From NCBI GenBank assembly GCA_043758125.1, contig JAYVOC010000246.1:1-48211 (forward strand): a stretch of 48,211 nt of DNA. Reading direction: 5' to 3'. Position 1 is the first letter of the stretch. Every line of letters begins with the position of its first letter. Below the pieces are notes generated by a model. That model saw only the letters and a list, made by a program, of their open reading frames with translations, made no database searches and had not been told where the DNA came from. The position numbers were made by a program, and so were the translations under genes. Origin of the DNA: JANXSD01 sp043758125 (GTDB taxonomy: Bacteria > Bacteroidota > Bacteroidia > AKYH767-A > OLB10). Shown here one piece after another: positions 34,466-43,191 of the stretch.

Positions 34466-36385
34466 ATGTGCGGTCTAGCCGGATTCATTTCATTCGAACC
34501 ATTCTTTGACAAGGCAGATCTTGTTGCCATGAACAATAAAATTAAGCATCGTGGTCCTGATGCAGAAGGGTATTATATGGATAATTTTTGTGGTTTAGCG
34601 CATCGTAGATTATCGATTATTGATTTATCTACTCGGGCTAACCAACCGATGTTCTCTTCGAATGATCGTTATGTTATCGTATATAATGGTGAAGTTTATA
34701 ATTACAGCGAAATTGGGGCTGGCTTGAAAGAAGGCGCAGGAATTCATAACCAGAGTATGTTTCGTACTTCGAGTGATACCGAGATGATATTGGAGGCATT
34801 TTCTCAATACGGTGTTGATTTCGTGAATCAATTAAATGGCATGTTTGCAATTGCCATCTATGATAAAGAAATGCAAGAACTTTTTCTGTTTCGTGATCGC
34901 TTAGGAATCAAGCCACTTATTTATTATTGGGACGGAGTTCATTTTGCATTTGCATCTGAATTGAAATCTTTGCAAGAATTAGATAAACTGAAAAAAGTTT
35001 TAAATCCACAAGCGATAAATGATTTTCTGCATCTTGGTTTTATTCCAGCACCCTCCACTATCTATAAAAATTTATTCAAAATGTTACCTGGTAGCTGGAT
35101 AAAAATCAGCCGTAAAGGAATTGAAGAAACAAGATACTGGAATCCAAGACAGAAATTAACAAACAATATCATTAGAGATAAAGAAGAAGCATTAGTTAAG
35201 TTAAGTGACTTGCTGATGAGTTCTGTTCAATACCAATTGAAAAGTGATGTTCCATTTGGTGTTTTCTTAAGCGGTGGTATTGACTCAAGTTTAGTAACTG
35301 CTCAAGCTGTTAATTTATCGAGTGTAAAAGTAAATACCTTTTCAATCGGTTTCGAAGAGAATTCGCATAATGAATCGGAGTATGCGAAAGCTGTTGCCAA
35401 TTATCTTGGAACCAATCATCATGAATTTATTGTTTCTTATAAAGATGCGATCGATTTAATTGATTCCATTTTTGATGCATATGATGAACCCTTTTCAGAT
35501 CCTTCAGCGATTCCTACAATGCTAGTTTCAAAACTAGCAAGTAAATATGTAACAGTAACTTTATCGGGTGAAGGTGGTGATGAATTATTTTTTGGTTACG
35601 GATCCTATCAATGGGCCAGGCGATTAAGTAGTCCGATGTATAAAGTTTTCCGTAAACCATTAGCAGCTATTTTCTCTCATTTATCTTCTCGTTATCAGAG
35701 GATCAGTCAGATTTTACTTACTGAACATTCTAGAAATATTAGAAGCCATATATTTTCTCAAGAGCAATATTTCTTTACATCGGATGAGATAAGCAGACTG
35801 TTAAAGCAGCCTTATGTATACCCTTCCGAATTTGATACGTATGATTATTCGGCAATAAATTCTACTCCAAGTGACATTCTTACTACTCAAGGTATCAACG
35901 TAAAATCGAGGAAATTAACGTCAATGGAACAACAAGCACTTTTTGATATTCAATATTATTTATCTGATGATTTGTTGACCAAAGTTGATCGTGCGAGTAT
36001 GCGTTTTTCAATTGAGACAAGAGTACCTTATCTTGATCATCGTGTTGTAGAGTTTGCATTGAATTTAGATCCTGCATTGAAATATCATCAAGGAGTACCT
36101 AAATATATTCTTAAAGAAATATTGTACAAATATATTCCTAAACAATTATTTGAACGACCAAAGCAAGGTTTTGCAATTCCATTAAATAAATGGCTACATA
36201 AAGAATTACTTTATCTTATCCATGAAAATTTGAATGAAGCAACAGTAAAATCAATTGGCGTTGTAGATTATGATATTGTAAAAAAATTAATCGATCAATT
36301 TCTTGATGATGGTAAAGATTATTTGTACAATCGTATTTGGCTCTTAATTGTTTTACATCGGTGGATGAAAACACATAAATATTAG
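34466..36385 (+). CDS. asnB: Asparagine synthase (glutamine-hydrolysing), AsnB type
   Basis: A 639-residue full-length enzyme. MCGLAGF keeps the catalytic Cys2 of the class II amidotransferase domain, followed by RHRGPDAEG-type (KHRGPDAEGYY) and AHRRLSIIDLS motifs. The synthetase domain has FGVFLSGGIDSSLVTAQ (near 263-279), LSGEGGDELFFGYG and the C-terminal VPYLDHRVVEFAL then PKQGFAIPL. It transfers ammonia from glutamine to an adenylated carboxylate. It may make asparagine, but paralogues in glycan loci amidate sugar acids, so its position after a glycan operon leaves both open. The gene lies 96 bases after the formyltransferase gene with its own promoter box. Confidence 0.92.
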   Translation: MCGLAGFISFEPFFDKADLVAMNNKIKHRGPDAEGYYMDNFCGLAHRRLSIIDLSTRANQPMFSSNDRYVIVYNGEVYNYSEIGAGLKEGAGIHNQSMFRTSSDTEMILEAFSQYGVDFVNQLNGMFAIAIYDKEMQELFLFRDRLGIKPLIYYWDGVHFAFASELKSLQELDKLKKVLNPQAINDFLHLGFIPAPSTIYKNLFKMLPGSWIKISRKGIEETRYWNPRQKLTNNIIRDKEEALVKLSDLLMSSVQYQLKSDVPFGVFLSGGIDSSLVTAQAVNLSSVKVNTFSIGFEENSHNESEYAKAVANYLGTNHHEFIVSYKDAIDLIDSIFDAYDEPFSDPSAIPTMLVSKLASKYVTVTLSGEGGDELFFGYGSYQWARRLSSPMYKVFRKPLAAIFSHLSSRYQRISQILLTEHSRNIRSHIFSQEQYFFTSDEISRLLKQPYVYPSEFDTYDYSAINSTPSDILTTQGINVKSRKLTSMEQQALFDIQYYLSDDLLTKVDRASMRFSIETRVPYLDHRVVEFALNLDPALKYHQGVPKYILKEILYKYIPKQLFERPKQGFAIPLNKWLHKELLYLIHENLNEATVKSIGVVDYDIVKKLIDQFLDDGKDYLYNRIWLLIVLHRWMKTHKY

Positions 36386-36398
36386 TTGATTTTTTTTA

Positions 36399-37790
36399 TT
36401 AAGAAAATTGCTTTTCGATTTTTCGGAGATCAACTGGATTTAATTCAGTATAATGTTCAGCAGCTTTTGCATCTAATTCTTTTTGTCGTAGATGTTTTAT
36501 GATAAATAAAGCGGCTACATAAAAAGGAATACATGGAATTTTATAACGTACTAAACTTCCAAAATTACTTGTAGAAATTCCTACAGCAAATCCAAAGAAT
36601 ATAGAAAAGACAAGGCAGAATGTGAGAAGGTGGTGTTTAAGGAAATATCGAAATATTCCAAAAACCCGAACCATGATCAATACCCTTATAGTTAATATTA
36701 AGATGAGAAGATTTTCAATAGCGGAAACTAACATTACAATATTATTTGCTTCAAAAATGAAAGGGCGAAAAAATGTCGCTACCAGTGCCTGTGGAAGTTT
36801 TTGTAACATCGAAGGAATAGTAGCATCAAAATTACCGATATCAAAAGAGTTACCGTTATAATAATCCATTTTTAAATCACGTTGGGTAACCATTGCTTTT
36901 TTCAATACATTATCAAGAGTATACTCAGCTAACTGACTTTGCAAGAGACTCATCATTATATATCCGAAAATGAGACCAAATAATAGGAAGAGTGGGATTG
37001 TTGCAAACTTTGCCATTTTACCTTTTACTTGAGAAACAATTTTGTGTGCCGTCCAAAAAATCAACCCAGGCATCAACCCAACGAAAATATATGGCTTAAT
37101 TGATAGAATTACCAAAGCAGCTAATACGACCATAATAATGTTACCGAAAATTCTTTCCTTTTTTACGAACGCCATATAATAGCTGTAAACAAGATAACCA
37201 GTACCAGCAAATGTGAAAGTATCCTTCAATAATCCAGAGCCCCAAAAGAATACAGAAGGTATAAAGAACAACGTAATTGCTAACTCTTTTTGAATTTCAG
37301 GAAATTCGCTGTTGAAGACTTTAAACAGCCTCCATACTCCCATGAATGAGAATGTTGCAATTAAAAAGTTTGTTGCTATAAAGCTTCCAAATCCCAAAAA
37401 AATAAAAGGAAACGATAATTTAACTACAAAAAATGTTTCCGCAGTCTTAAAATATACTGGATATCCAGTATCAAAACTAAAGAACACAAAATTTGCCTTA
37501 TTGTGAAAATGTGTCATAATATCAATGAAACCAGATGTATTATAAACCAGAAGTTTCACTAAGCAGACACCATCATTATAATATTGTAGGGTATCTCCGC
37601 CAGGATAATAAAAAGTATAAACCAAACATAAGCCAAGAGCACCGAATAACTTAACTCTTAACCCGGGAAGGAACCACTTAAAGAGAGGATCCGTTTCCAT
37701 CTTCCTTTTTGCATAAATTCTAGAAAAAAACAAAATAATAAGCAATGCAATTGGCCCAAATAGAAAATCCGCCATTGAATAAAACTGCAT
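36399..37790 (-). CDS. Polytopic membrane protein, possibly a glycan polymerase or ligase
   Basis: A 463-residue protein with about ten membrane segments and no signal for export. A loop after the second segment holds YYPGGDTLQYYNDG; a longer loop near 295-330 (LKMDYYNGNSFDIGNFDATIPS) is the main outer loop. Near the C-terminus, NFGSLVRYKIPCIPFYVAALFI places an Arg and Pro-rich segment before the last helix, as in O-antigen polymerases and ligases (Wzy/WaaL-like). This similarity is only topological. The gene is convergent with asnB (13-base gap) and divergent from the acyltransferase. Confidence 0.7.
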   Translation of the reverse strand: MQFYSMADFLFGPIALLIILFFSRIYAKRKMETDPLFKWFLPGLRVKLFGALGLCLVYTFYYPGGDTLQYYNDGVCLVKLLVYNTSGFIDIMTHFHNKANFVFFSFDTGYPVYFKTAETFFVVKLSFPFIFLGFGSFIATNFLIATFSFMGVWRLFKVFNSEFPEIQKELAITLFFIPSVFFWGSGLLKDTFTFAGTGYLVYSYYMAFVKKERIFGNIIMVVLAALVILSIKPYIFVGLMPGLIFWTAHKIVSQVKGKMAKFATIPLFLLFGLIFGYIMMSLLQSQLAEYTLDNVLKKAMVTQRDLKMDYYNGNSFDIGNFDATIPSMLQKLPQALVATFFRPFIFEANNIVMLVSAIENLLILILTIRVLIMVRVFGIFRYFLKHHLLTFCLVFSIFFGFAVGISTSNFGSLVRYKIPCIPFYVAALFIIKHLRQKELDAKAAEHYTELNPVDLRKIEKQFS

Positions 37791-37874
37791 ACTCTTCGAG
37801 ATTAGATTGTAAAAGTACAGAATTATAAAATACTGGTTTCTATTTTTATGATACTGGCTGAAATCAAAAGATAC

Positions 37875-37882
37875 TATATTTG
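37875..37882 (+). promoter_or_regulatory. Candidate -7 promoter box (TATATTTG) upstream of the acyltransferase
   Basis: TATATTTG matches TAnnTTTG, 19 bases before the ATG of a short leader ORF and 72 bases before the acyltransferase ATG. The -33 region is not obvious. Confidence 0.38.
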
Positions 37883-37900
37883 AAACGTTAAATCAAACTC

Positions 37901-37954
37901 ATGAATTTATCCTATTGCCTGCAGTTCTTGTCAAAGAAGAAATCATACTATTAA
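37901..37954 (+). CDS. Possible 17-codon leader ORF coupled to the acyltransferase
   Basis: An ATG at 37901 opens an 18-codon frame (MNLSYCLQFLSKKKSYY, stop TAA 37952-37954). The stop shares its last base with the ATG of the acyltransferase (TAATG), the same coupling seen at 31193-31197. It lies just after a TAnnTTTG box. It may be a translated leader that delivers ribosomes to the acyltransferase start in a genome with weak ribosome-binding sites. It may also be chance, as it is very short. Confidence 0.35.
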   Translation: MNLSYCLQFLSKKKSYY

Positions 37955-39030
37955 TGATCCCCTCAAATCGACTAAAGGAAATTGATTTTTTACGTGGAAT
38001 CGCTGTGATGTTAGTGCTATTTCGTCATTTTCCTTTTTCATACTATACAATTACAATGGGCTGGATTGGGGTCGACCTTTTTTTCGTGCTTAGTGGTTTT
38101 TTAGTTTCTGGACTATTATTCGCAGAATATCAAAAATTCGGAGAATTAAAAATAGGGCTATTTCTTATTCGAAGGGGGTTTAAAATTTACCCACTATTCT
38201 ATTGCTTTATTCTGTTCACAATAAGTTACAAAATAATTGTAGGAATTACAATCCCACAAAACCAGATGCTCGGTGAACTTTTTTTTCTTCAAAATTATTT
38301 AGGTAGGTTATGGAATCATACGTGGTCACTTGCGGTAGAAGAACACTTTTACTTTTTCCTTTCCTTCCTTCTGTATGTGTTAGCACGTAAAAACCTTATT
38401 GAGCGACAAAAAATATTTTACATTATCACTGCAATTATTCTTATAGGATGTTTAACACTTCGATTAATTGCAAACATTAATCATCCTGAAAATGAGAATT
38501 TTTTTGAATCACATTTACGTTTTGATTCATTATTTGCAGGTGTCTTAATCTCCTACTTATTTCATTTTAATAAAGATAGTCTTTATCAATTCTCTAATAA
38601 GTTTGGGAAATACTTTATTATACTTATGCCTCTACTTATCTCCTTCACTCCTTTTATTGTACCAGAGCAATCATTTTTTATAAGAACAATAGGTTTCACT
38701 TTTTTATATATCGCTTTTGGTCTTGCATTGATATTGACAATTACGACAAATGATGTTGGCAATAAAATTGGCAAGATAATAAGTAAGCCACTATTTGAAT
38801 CTATAAGGAAAATTGGATATTATTCCTACTCTATATATATCATTCACATTGCGATTGCAATGGCGGTAAAGAAATTTGAAACTTATTGCGAAATGGATTC
38901 CCACTTGTATTTTATCATCTACTTTTGTGGTAGCATCATTGCAGGAATATTAATTTCAAAGTTGATTGAGATTCCATTTCTAAAAATGAGAGATCGCTTT
39001 TTCCCTAAACGAACCGCTGATTTAATCTAA
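37954..39030 (+). CDS. Acyltransferase family 3 (OafA/YrhL-type) membrane protein
   Basis: About 358 residues with around ten membrane helices. RLKEIDFLRGIAVMLVLFRHF places the essential catalytic His (about residue 26) at the end of the first helix, preceded by the R-G-x-A signature. GWIGVDLFFVLSGFLVSGLL is the second conserved block, and WSLAVEEHFYFFL the third. These enzymes O-acetylate sugars or lipids from the periplasmic or cytoplasmic face. The frame reaches a TTG at 37915; I chose the ATG at 37954, six codons before the first conserved residues. It probably decorates the glycans made by this region. Confidence 0.9.
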   Translation: MIPSNRLKEIDFLRGIAVMLVLFRHFPFSYYTITMGWIGVDLFFVLSGFLVSGLLFAEYQKFGELKIGLFLIRRGFKIYPLFYCFILFTISYKIIVGITIPQNQMLGELFFLQNYLGRLWNHTWSLAVEEHFYFFLSFLLYVLARKNLIERQKIFYIITAIILIGCLTLRLIANINHPENENFFESHLRFDSLFAGVLISYLFHFNKDSLYQFSNKFGKYFIILMPLLISFTPFIVPEQSFFIRTIGFTFLYIAFGLALILTITTNDVGNKIGKIISKPLFESIRKIGYYSYSIYIIHIAIAMAVKKFETYCEMDSHLYFIIYFCGSIIAGILISKLIEIPFLKMRDRFFPKRTADLI

Positions 39031-39043
39031 AAAATCTGATCCA

Positions 39044-40270
39044 TTGATACTTTTTTTATCCTACGACGGCATGACGGATCCATTGGGTCAGTCGCAAGTA
39101 TTGACTTATTTGTTTGGGTTATCAAATTCTGGCTATAAAATCCATATTATTAGTTTTGAAAAGCCAGAACGCTTTCAGCAATTTGGGGAAAACATTGAAG
39201 AGCAATGTAACCTAAATGGAATTGTTTGGCATCCTTTACCATATACAAAAAAACCTCCTGTAATTAGTACGCTTTTCGATCTCTACAAGCTATTCATTAC
39301 AGCGAAGAAATTAAATAACGTATTTCATTTTAAATTATTTCATTGTAGAAGCCAATTAACAGCAATGATTGGAATGAAGTTAGCAATGAATTCTGGAGCA
39401 AAATTTATTTTTGATATGCGAGGCTTTTGGGTTGATGAGCGTGTTGAAGGAAATATTTGGAATTTATCCAATCCAATTTTTAAAATAATTTACCGTTATC
39501 TTAAGAGAAAAGAAAAAGAAATATTTCTCCATGCAGATGCTGTTGTATCTTTAACGTATAAAGCGTTACCATTAATTAAAAACATTCAAGGCAAACCTTT
39601 GAATAATCAATTAATAAAAGTAATCCCTTGTTGTGCTGATATTGATTTTTTTGATCCTCGAAATATTTCTAATGAGATGAAAACAACATTTCGTAAGGAG
39701 CTAAATATTCCAGAAGAAGCTTTTGTATTAACTTACTTAGGAGGAATTGGTACGTGGTATCTTTGTGCAGAAATGCTTGATTTTTTTAATCGAGTATTGA
39801 TAAAATTTCCAGACGCTCGTTTTCTTTTTATCACTCAAGAAGAACCAGAAATGATTCTAAAACTTGTTGAAGAACGAAATATTCCTTCCTCAAAAATAAT
39901 TATAAAATCAGCTCAGCGAAAAGATGTACCATCATTATTAAGTTTAAGTTCTGCTTCTGTTTTTTTTATCAAGGCATCGTTTTCAAAACAAGCAAGTTCT
40001 CCCACCAAACATGGTGAACTTATGAGCATGGGAATTCCATTAGTTTGCAATAAAGGAATAGGTGATACAGACCAAATAATTCGAGATAGCGATACCGGCG
40101 TTGTTTGTGATGCATTTACTACACAAGCTTATGATGAGGCCATATCAAATTTAAGAAAGAGTATTAGTGATGAACAAAAAAATCATATCAGAGAAACTGC
40201 TAAAAAATATTTTTCTTTAAAAGAAGGTGTATTATCCTATACAAAACTATATCAAGAACTTTTACATTAA
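39044..40270 (+). CDS. Family 4-type glycosyltransferase (TTG start)
   Basis: A 408-residue GT-B enzyme. The N-terminus LFLSYDGMTDPLGQSQVLTYL is characteristic of a Bacteroidota GT4 group. IFDMRGFWVDERVEGNIW, LTYLGGIGTWY (donor lobe) and SPTKHGELMSMGIPLVCNKGIGDTDQII form the donor-site motif (K-x-x-E-x-x-x-x-G-x-P). No ATG lies between the upstream stop and the conserved N-terminus; TTG at 39044 gives the natural start, and the first internal ATG at 39071 would remove the first strand. It starts 13 bases after the acyltransferase. Its stop shares bases with the convergent rlmH stop (TTAA at 40267-40270). Confidence 0.87.
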   Translation: MILFLSYDGMTDPLGQSQVLTYLFGLSNSGYKIHIISFEKPERFQQFGENIEEQCNLNGIVWHPLPYTKKPPVISTLFDLYKLFITAKKLNNVFHFKLFHCRSQLTAMIGMKLAMNSGAKFIFDMRGFWVDERVEGNIWNLSNPIFKIIYRYLKRKEKEIFLHADAVVSLTYKALPLIKNIQGKPLNNQLIKVIPCCADIDFFDPRNISNEMKTTFRKELNIPEEAFVLTYLGGIGTWYLCAEMLDFFNRVLIKFPDARFLFITQEEPEMILKLVEERNIPSSKIIIKSAQRKDVPSLLSLSSASVFFIKASFSKQASSPTKHGELMSMGIPLVCNKGIGDTDQIIRDSDTGVVCDAFTTQAYDEAISNLRKSISDEQKNHIRETAKKYFSLKEGVLSYTKLYQELLH

Positions 40271-40737
40271 GAATGATGGTATGGTTCATTCTTCAAGATC
40301 GTCATTGCACGATATAATTGTTCCACAAAAATTACCCGTACCATTTGATGTGTGAATGTCATCGAAGATAAAGCTATTGATTCCTTTGAACGTTGGCGTA
40401 AAGTTTCATGGAATCCGTAAGCACCACCAACAACAAAAATTAAATCACCTGAAATATTTGTAAATTTTTTATTCATCCAAGAGGCAAATTCTTCGGAATT
40501 GAAACTCTTGCCTTTTTCATCTAATAGCACCACATAATCGGTTGGTTTTATTTGGCCCATGACCTTTTCAGCTTCAGCTAATTGTGCCTGCTCCTTGCTT
40601 TTCCCTTTAGCACTAGGTACATCGAGTTCCTTATTCTCGAATGAAATATACCTATTTAACCTCTCAGAATACAAATTAATCCCAGTTTTAAGCCAGGAAT
40701 CTTCTGTACGATATAACTGCACAAATTTGACTTTCAA
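40267..40737 (-). CDS. rlmH: 23S rRNA (pseudouridine1915-N3)-methyltransferase RlmH (TTG start)
   Basis: A SPOUT-class methyltransferase that modifies position 1915 in helix 69 of 23S rRNA in 70S ribosomes. LKVKFVQLYRTEDSWL matches the family N-terminus, LDEKGKSFNSEEFA and IFVVGGAYGF form the knotted SAM site, and SSMTFTHQMVRVIFVEQLYRA then NEPYHHS is the near-invariant C-terminus. The open frame continues to an ATG at 40842, but this adds 35 residues with no family match. TTG at 40737 gives 156 residues, the usual length of RlmH (about 155-159), so it is the better start. It is divergent from the DUF4783 gene. Confidence 0.93.
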   Translation of the reverse strand: MKVKFVQLYRTEDSWLKTGINLYSERLNRYISFENKELDVPSAKGKSKEQAQLAEAEKVMGQIKPTDYVVLLDEKGKSFNSEEFASWMNKKFTNISGDLIFVVGGAYGFHETLRQRSKESIALSSMTFTHQMVRVIFVEQLYRAMTILKNEPYHHS

Positions 40738-40905
40738 AGTTTTATTATTTAATTGATGAATTGTTAATAATGTACGAAGATAACACGCAAATCTGAGAGC
40801 AGAAGGGCTTATAATTGTATAAAATTGAAAAATGGAAAACACTCTCTCTTCAAAACGAAAGTCTTGGCTTGATTTTTGAAAAAATTTAAGACTTTACTAC
40901 AAACC

Positions 40906-41298
40906 ATGAAAACCATCCTTACTACACTTTCGTTCTTCGTTTTAACAACGATTACGTCATTTGCTTCACTTGATATTTTCGATGAAATTGGGAATTCAAT
41001 TAGATCAGGGGATGCCCATTCAATTTCACTTTATTTCGGCAATACTGTTGATCTGACAATTGTTAACCAAGAAGAAGTTTACAGTAAAGTTCAAGCTGAG
41101 CAGATTTTAAGAGATTTTTTCAGTAAAAACACTCCAAAAACATTTAATATAATCCATAAAGGAGAATCAAAAGAGGGAGCCCGATATGCAATAGGTAGTT
41201 TGGTCACTAGTCAAGGAGTTACTTACCGTACTTATTTTTATGTGAAACAGCAAGGCACGACTTCAATAATTCAAGAATTAAGATTTATGAAAGAATAA
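40906..41298 (+). CDS. DUF4783 family secreted protein
   Basis: A 130-residue protein with a signal peptide from the ATG at 40906 (MKTILTTLSFFVLTTITSFA). The remaining 110 residues are an alpha/beta NTF2-like fold candidate: ISLYFGNTVDLTI, YSKVQAEQILRDFFSKN, GARYAIGSLVTSQGVTYRTYFYV and a C-terminal IIQELRFMKE. This matches the small DUF4783 family, which is largely restricted to Bacteroidota and lies next to nadC. Function is unknown; NTF2-like proteins often bind small ligands. A TTG further upstream (40876) is in frame but would precede the signal peptide. A strong terminator follows. Confidence 0.87.
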   Translation: MKTILTTLSFFVLTTITSFASLDIFDEIGNSIRSGDAHSISLYFGNTVDLTIVNQEEVYSKVQAEQILRDFFSKNTPKTFNIIHKGESKEGARYAIGSLVTSQGVTYRTYFYVKQQGTTSIIQELRFMKE

Positions 41299-41327
41299 TA
41301 ATTTGCATAAAAAAAAAATTTATCAAC

Positions 41328-41359
41328 AAAGGATCTACAAAATGAGATCCTTTTTTTTT
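41328..41359 (+). terminator. Strong rho-independent terminator between DUF4783 gene and nadC
   Basis: AAAGGATCT and AGATCCTTT form a perfect 9-bp stem around an 8-base loop (ACAAAATG), running into nine T residues (41351-41359). It begins 29 bases after the DUF4783 stop, so nadC must have its own promoter downstream or rely on readthrough. Confidence 0.88.
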
Positions 41360-41403
41360 GCCCTATAAAATTCTCTGAAGAATTAGCAACTTTGCAGCAT
41401 TAT

Positions 41404-42237
41404 ATGGAACTACGAGATTTTATAAGGGCGGCACTTAGCGAAGATCTTGGTAACGGAGATCATACCTCACTTGCCACGATTCCCAAAAACAAGATAGGAC
41501 AAGCACATCTACTTGTAAAGGATGAAGGAATTATTGCGGGTTTAGAACTTTCACAACAAATATTTAATGAAATAGACAACTCCTTAATTCAAAATATTAC
41601 AGCCATAGATGGTCAATTTGTACATTATGGAGATATACTTTTTACTGTAAGTGGAAGTGTTAGGAGCATCTTAACGGCTGAACGATTAGTATTAAATTGT
41701 ATGCAGCGAATGAGTGGAATTGCAACTACAACAAATAAATATGTGAAGGCAGTTGAAGAATATGGAACAAAGATTCTCGATACACGCAAAACAACTCCAT
41801 TAATGCGTTACTTGGAAAAGTGGGCCGTGAGGATTGGAGGTGGGCAAAATCATCGCTTTGGTTTATTCGATATGATATTAATAAAAGATAATCATGTAGA
41901 TAGTGCTGGTGGAATTGAACAAGCATTACAAAGTGCAAAAAAATATTTAATTGAAAATGATTTATCAATACCAATAGAAATAGAAACAAGGAATATTGAC
42001 GAAGTTCAACAAGCTTTAAATGCTGAAATTGCTGATCGCATAATGCTTGACAACTTCACTCCTCCCCTATTAAAAGAAGCTATTAATTTTATAAACAATA
42101 AAGTTGTAACGGAAGCTTCTGGCGGAATTACTCTCGATAACATTAAAGCTTATGCAGCGACAGGAGTAGATTATATTTCGGTTGGTGCTTTAACTCATTC
42201 AGTGAAAAGTTTGGATTTAAGTCTTAAAATATTTTAA
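41404..42237 (+). CDS. nadC: Nicotinate-nucleotide pyrophosphorylase (carboxylating)
   Basis: A 277-residue enzyme of de novo NAD synthesis: quinolinate plus PRPP gives nicotinate mononucleotide, CO2 and pyrophosphate. ALSEDLGNGDHTS (N-terminal), LNCMQRMSGIATTT, ILDTRKTTPLMRYLEKWAVRIGGG (PRPP and quinolinate-binding Arg/Lys/His region), NHRFGLFDMILIKDNH and EASGGITLDNIKAYAATGVD then ISVGALTHS are all canonical. The frame starts at a TTG at 41392; the ATG at 41404 fits the family N-terminus. It follows a terminator and precedes yihY by 9 bases. Confidence 0.96.
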   Translation: MELRDFIRAALSEDLGNGDHTSLATIPKNKIGQAHLLVKDEGIIAGLELSQQIFNEIDNSLIQNITAIDGQFVHYGDILFTVSGSVRSILTAERLVLNCMQRMSGIATTTNKYVKAVEEYGTKILDTRKTTPLMRYLEKWAVRIGGGQNHRFGLFDMILIKDNHVDSAGGIEQALQSAKKYLIENDLSIPIEIETRNIDEVQQALNAEIADRIMLDNFTPPLLKEAINFINNKVVTEASGGITLDNIKAYAATGVDYISVGALTHSVKSLDLSLKIF

Positions 42238-42246
42238 AAATTAACT

Positions 42247-43191
42247 GTGAGTAAGCTAAAAAATTTTCTTTTAAATAACTGGCCAGTAAAACCATTAATA
42301 GATCTTTCGAAGAAACTTCGATTACCAGGTTTTGATGGTATACCACTTTATTATGTCACAGATTTTTTTTCACAACGAATGAATGAGGGTGACATTCAAA
42401 CTAGGGCTCGTTCGATGGCCTTTAGTTTTTTTCTTGCACTTTTCCCTGCTATAATTTTTATATTTACATTAATACCATATATCCCAATTCAAGATTTTCA
42501 AGACCAGTTATTAAGTTTGATACAGTCTTTTTTACCATCGAGTACTTATGATGCAGCTCAAACTACTATTGAGGATATTGTAAAACATCAACGAGGAGGA
42601 TTATTATCGTTTGGATTTTTATTCGCTCTTTACATTTCAGCGGATGGCATTCTTGCTTTGATGAAATGGTTTAATACAAGTTATCATGGAGAACAAAAGC
42701 GCTCTGGTTGGCGGATGCGATTAATGTCGATTGGATTAACTATTACACTTGCTTTTTTTGTGATTATGTCGATTGCTTTAATCCTATCAAGTGAAATGGT
42801 ATATCATTATTTATCGAAGCATCATATACTAACAAATCATATGCATGTATTTATTTTGCAAAGTATAAAATGGATCATATTATTAGTACTTTGTTTTTCG
42901 GCGATATCTATGCTTTATTATTTTGGCCCATCGAAGGTAGATCAACTACGATTTATTTCTGCCGGATCTTCGTTGGCTACTTTATTGATTGTAGTTACCT
43001 CACTTGCTTTTAATTTTTTTATCACACACTTTGCGCAATACAATAAAATTTATGGTTCCATAGGAACCCTGATAATAATTCTTATTTGGCTTTATATAAA
43101 CTCTTTGGTATTATTAATTGGATATGAGTTAAACATATCTATTCAGAAGGCAAAGAAGCATAAAATTATTTCTCTTCCCATTGAACAGTAG
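42247..43191 (+). CDS. yihY: YihY/BrkB family inner-membrane protein (GTG start)
   Basis: A 314-residue protein with about six membrane helices. RARSMAFSFFLALFPAIIFIF is the conserved first membrane segment, YYFGPSKVDQLRFISAGSSLATLL the family motif, and YGSIGTLIIILIWLYINSLVLLIGYELN the conserved end. The protein family was once called ribonuclease BN, but nuclease activity is not supported; transport or envelope roles are discussed. The GTG at 42247 is the only start close to nadC; no ATG precedes the conserved segment closely. Its 3' end overlaps the convergent PKD gene by 26 bases. Confidence 0.9.
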   Translation: MSKLKNFLLNNWPVKPLIDLSKKLRLPGFDGIPLYYVTDFFSQRMNEGDIQTRARSMAFSFFLALFPAIIFIFTLIPYIPIQDFQDQLLSLIQSFLPSSTYDAAQTTIEDIVKHQRGGLLSFGFLFALYISADGILALMKWFNTSYHGEQKRSGWRMRLMSIGLTITLAFFVIMSIALILSSEMVYHYLSKHHILTNHMHVFILQSIKWIILLVLCFSAISMLYYFGPSKVDQLRFISAGSSLATLLIVVTSLAFNFFITHFAQYNKIYGSIGTLIIILIWLYINSLVLLIGYELNISIQKAKKHKIISLPIEQ

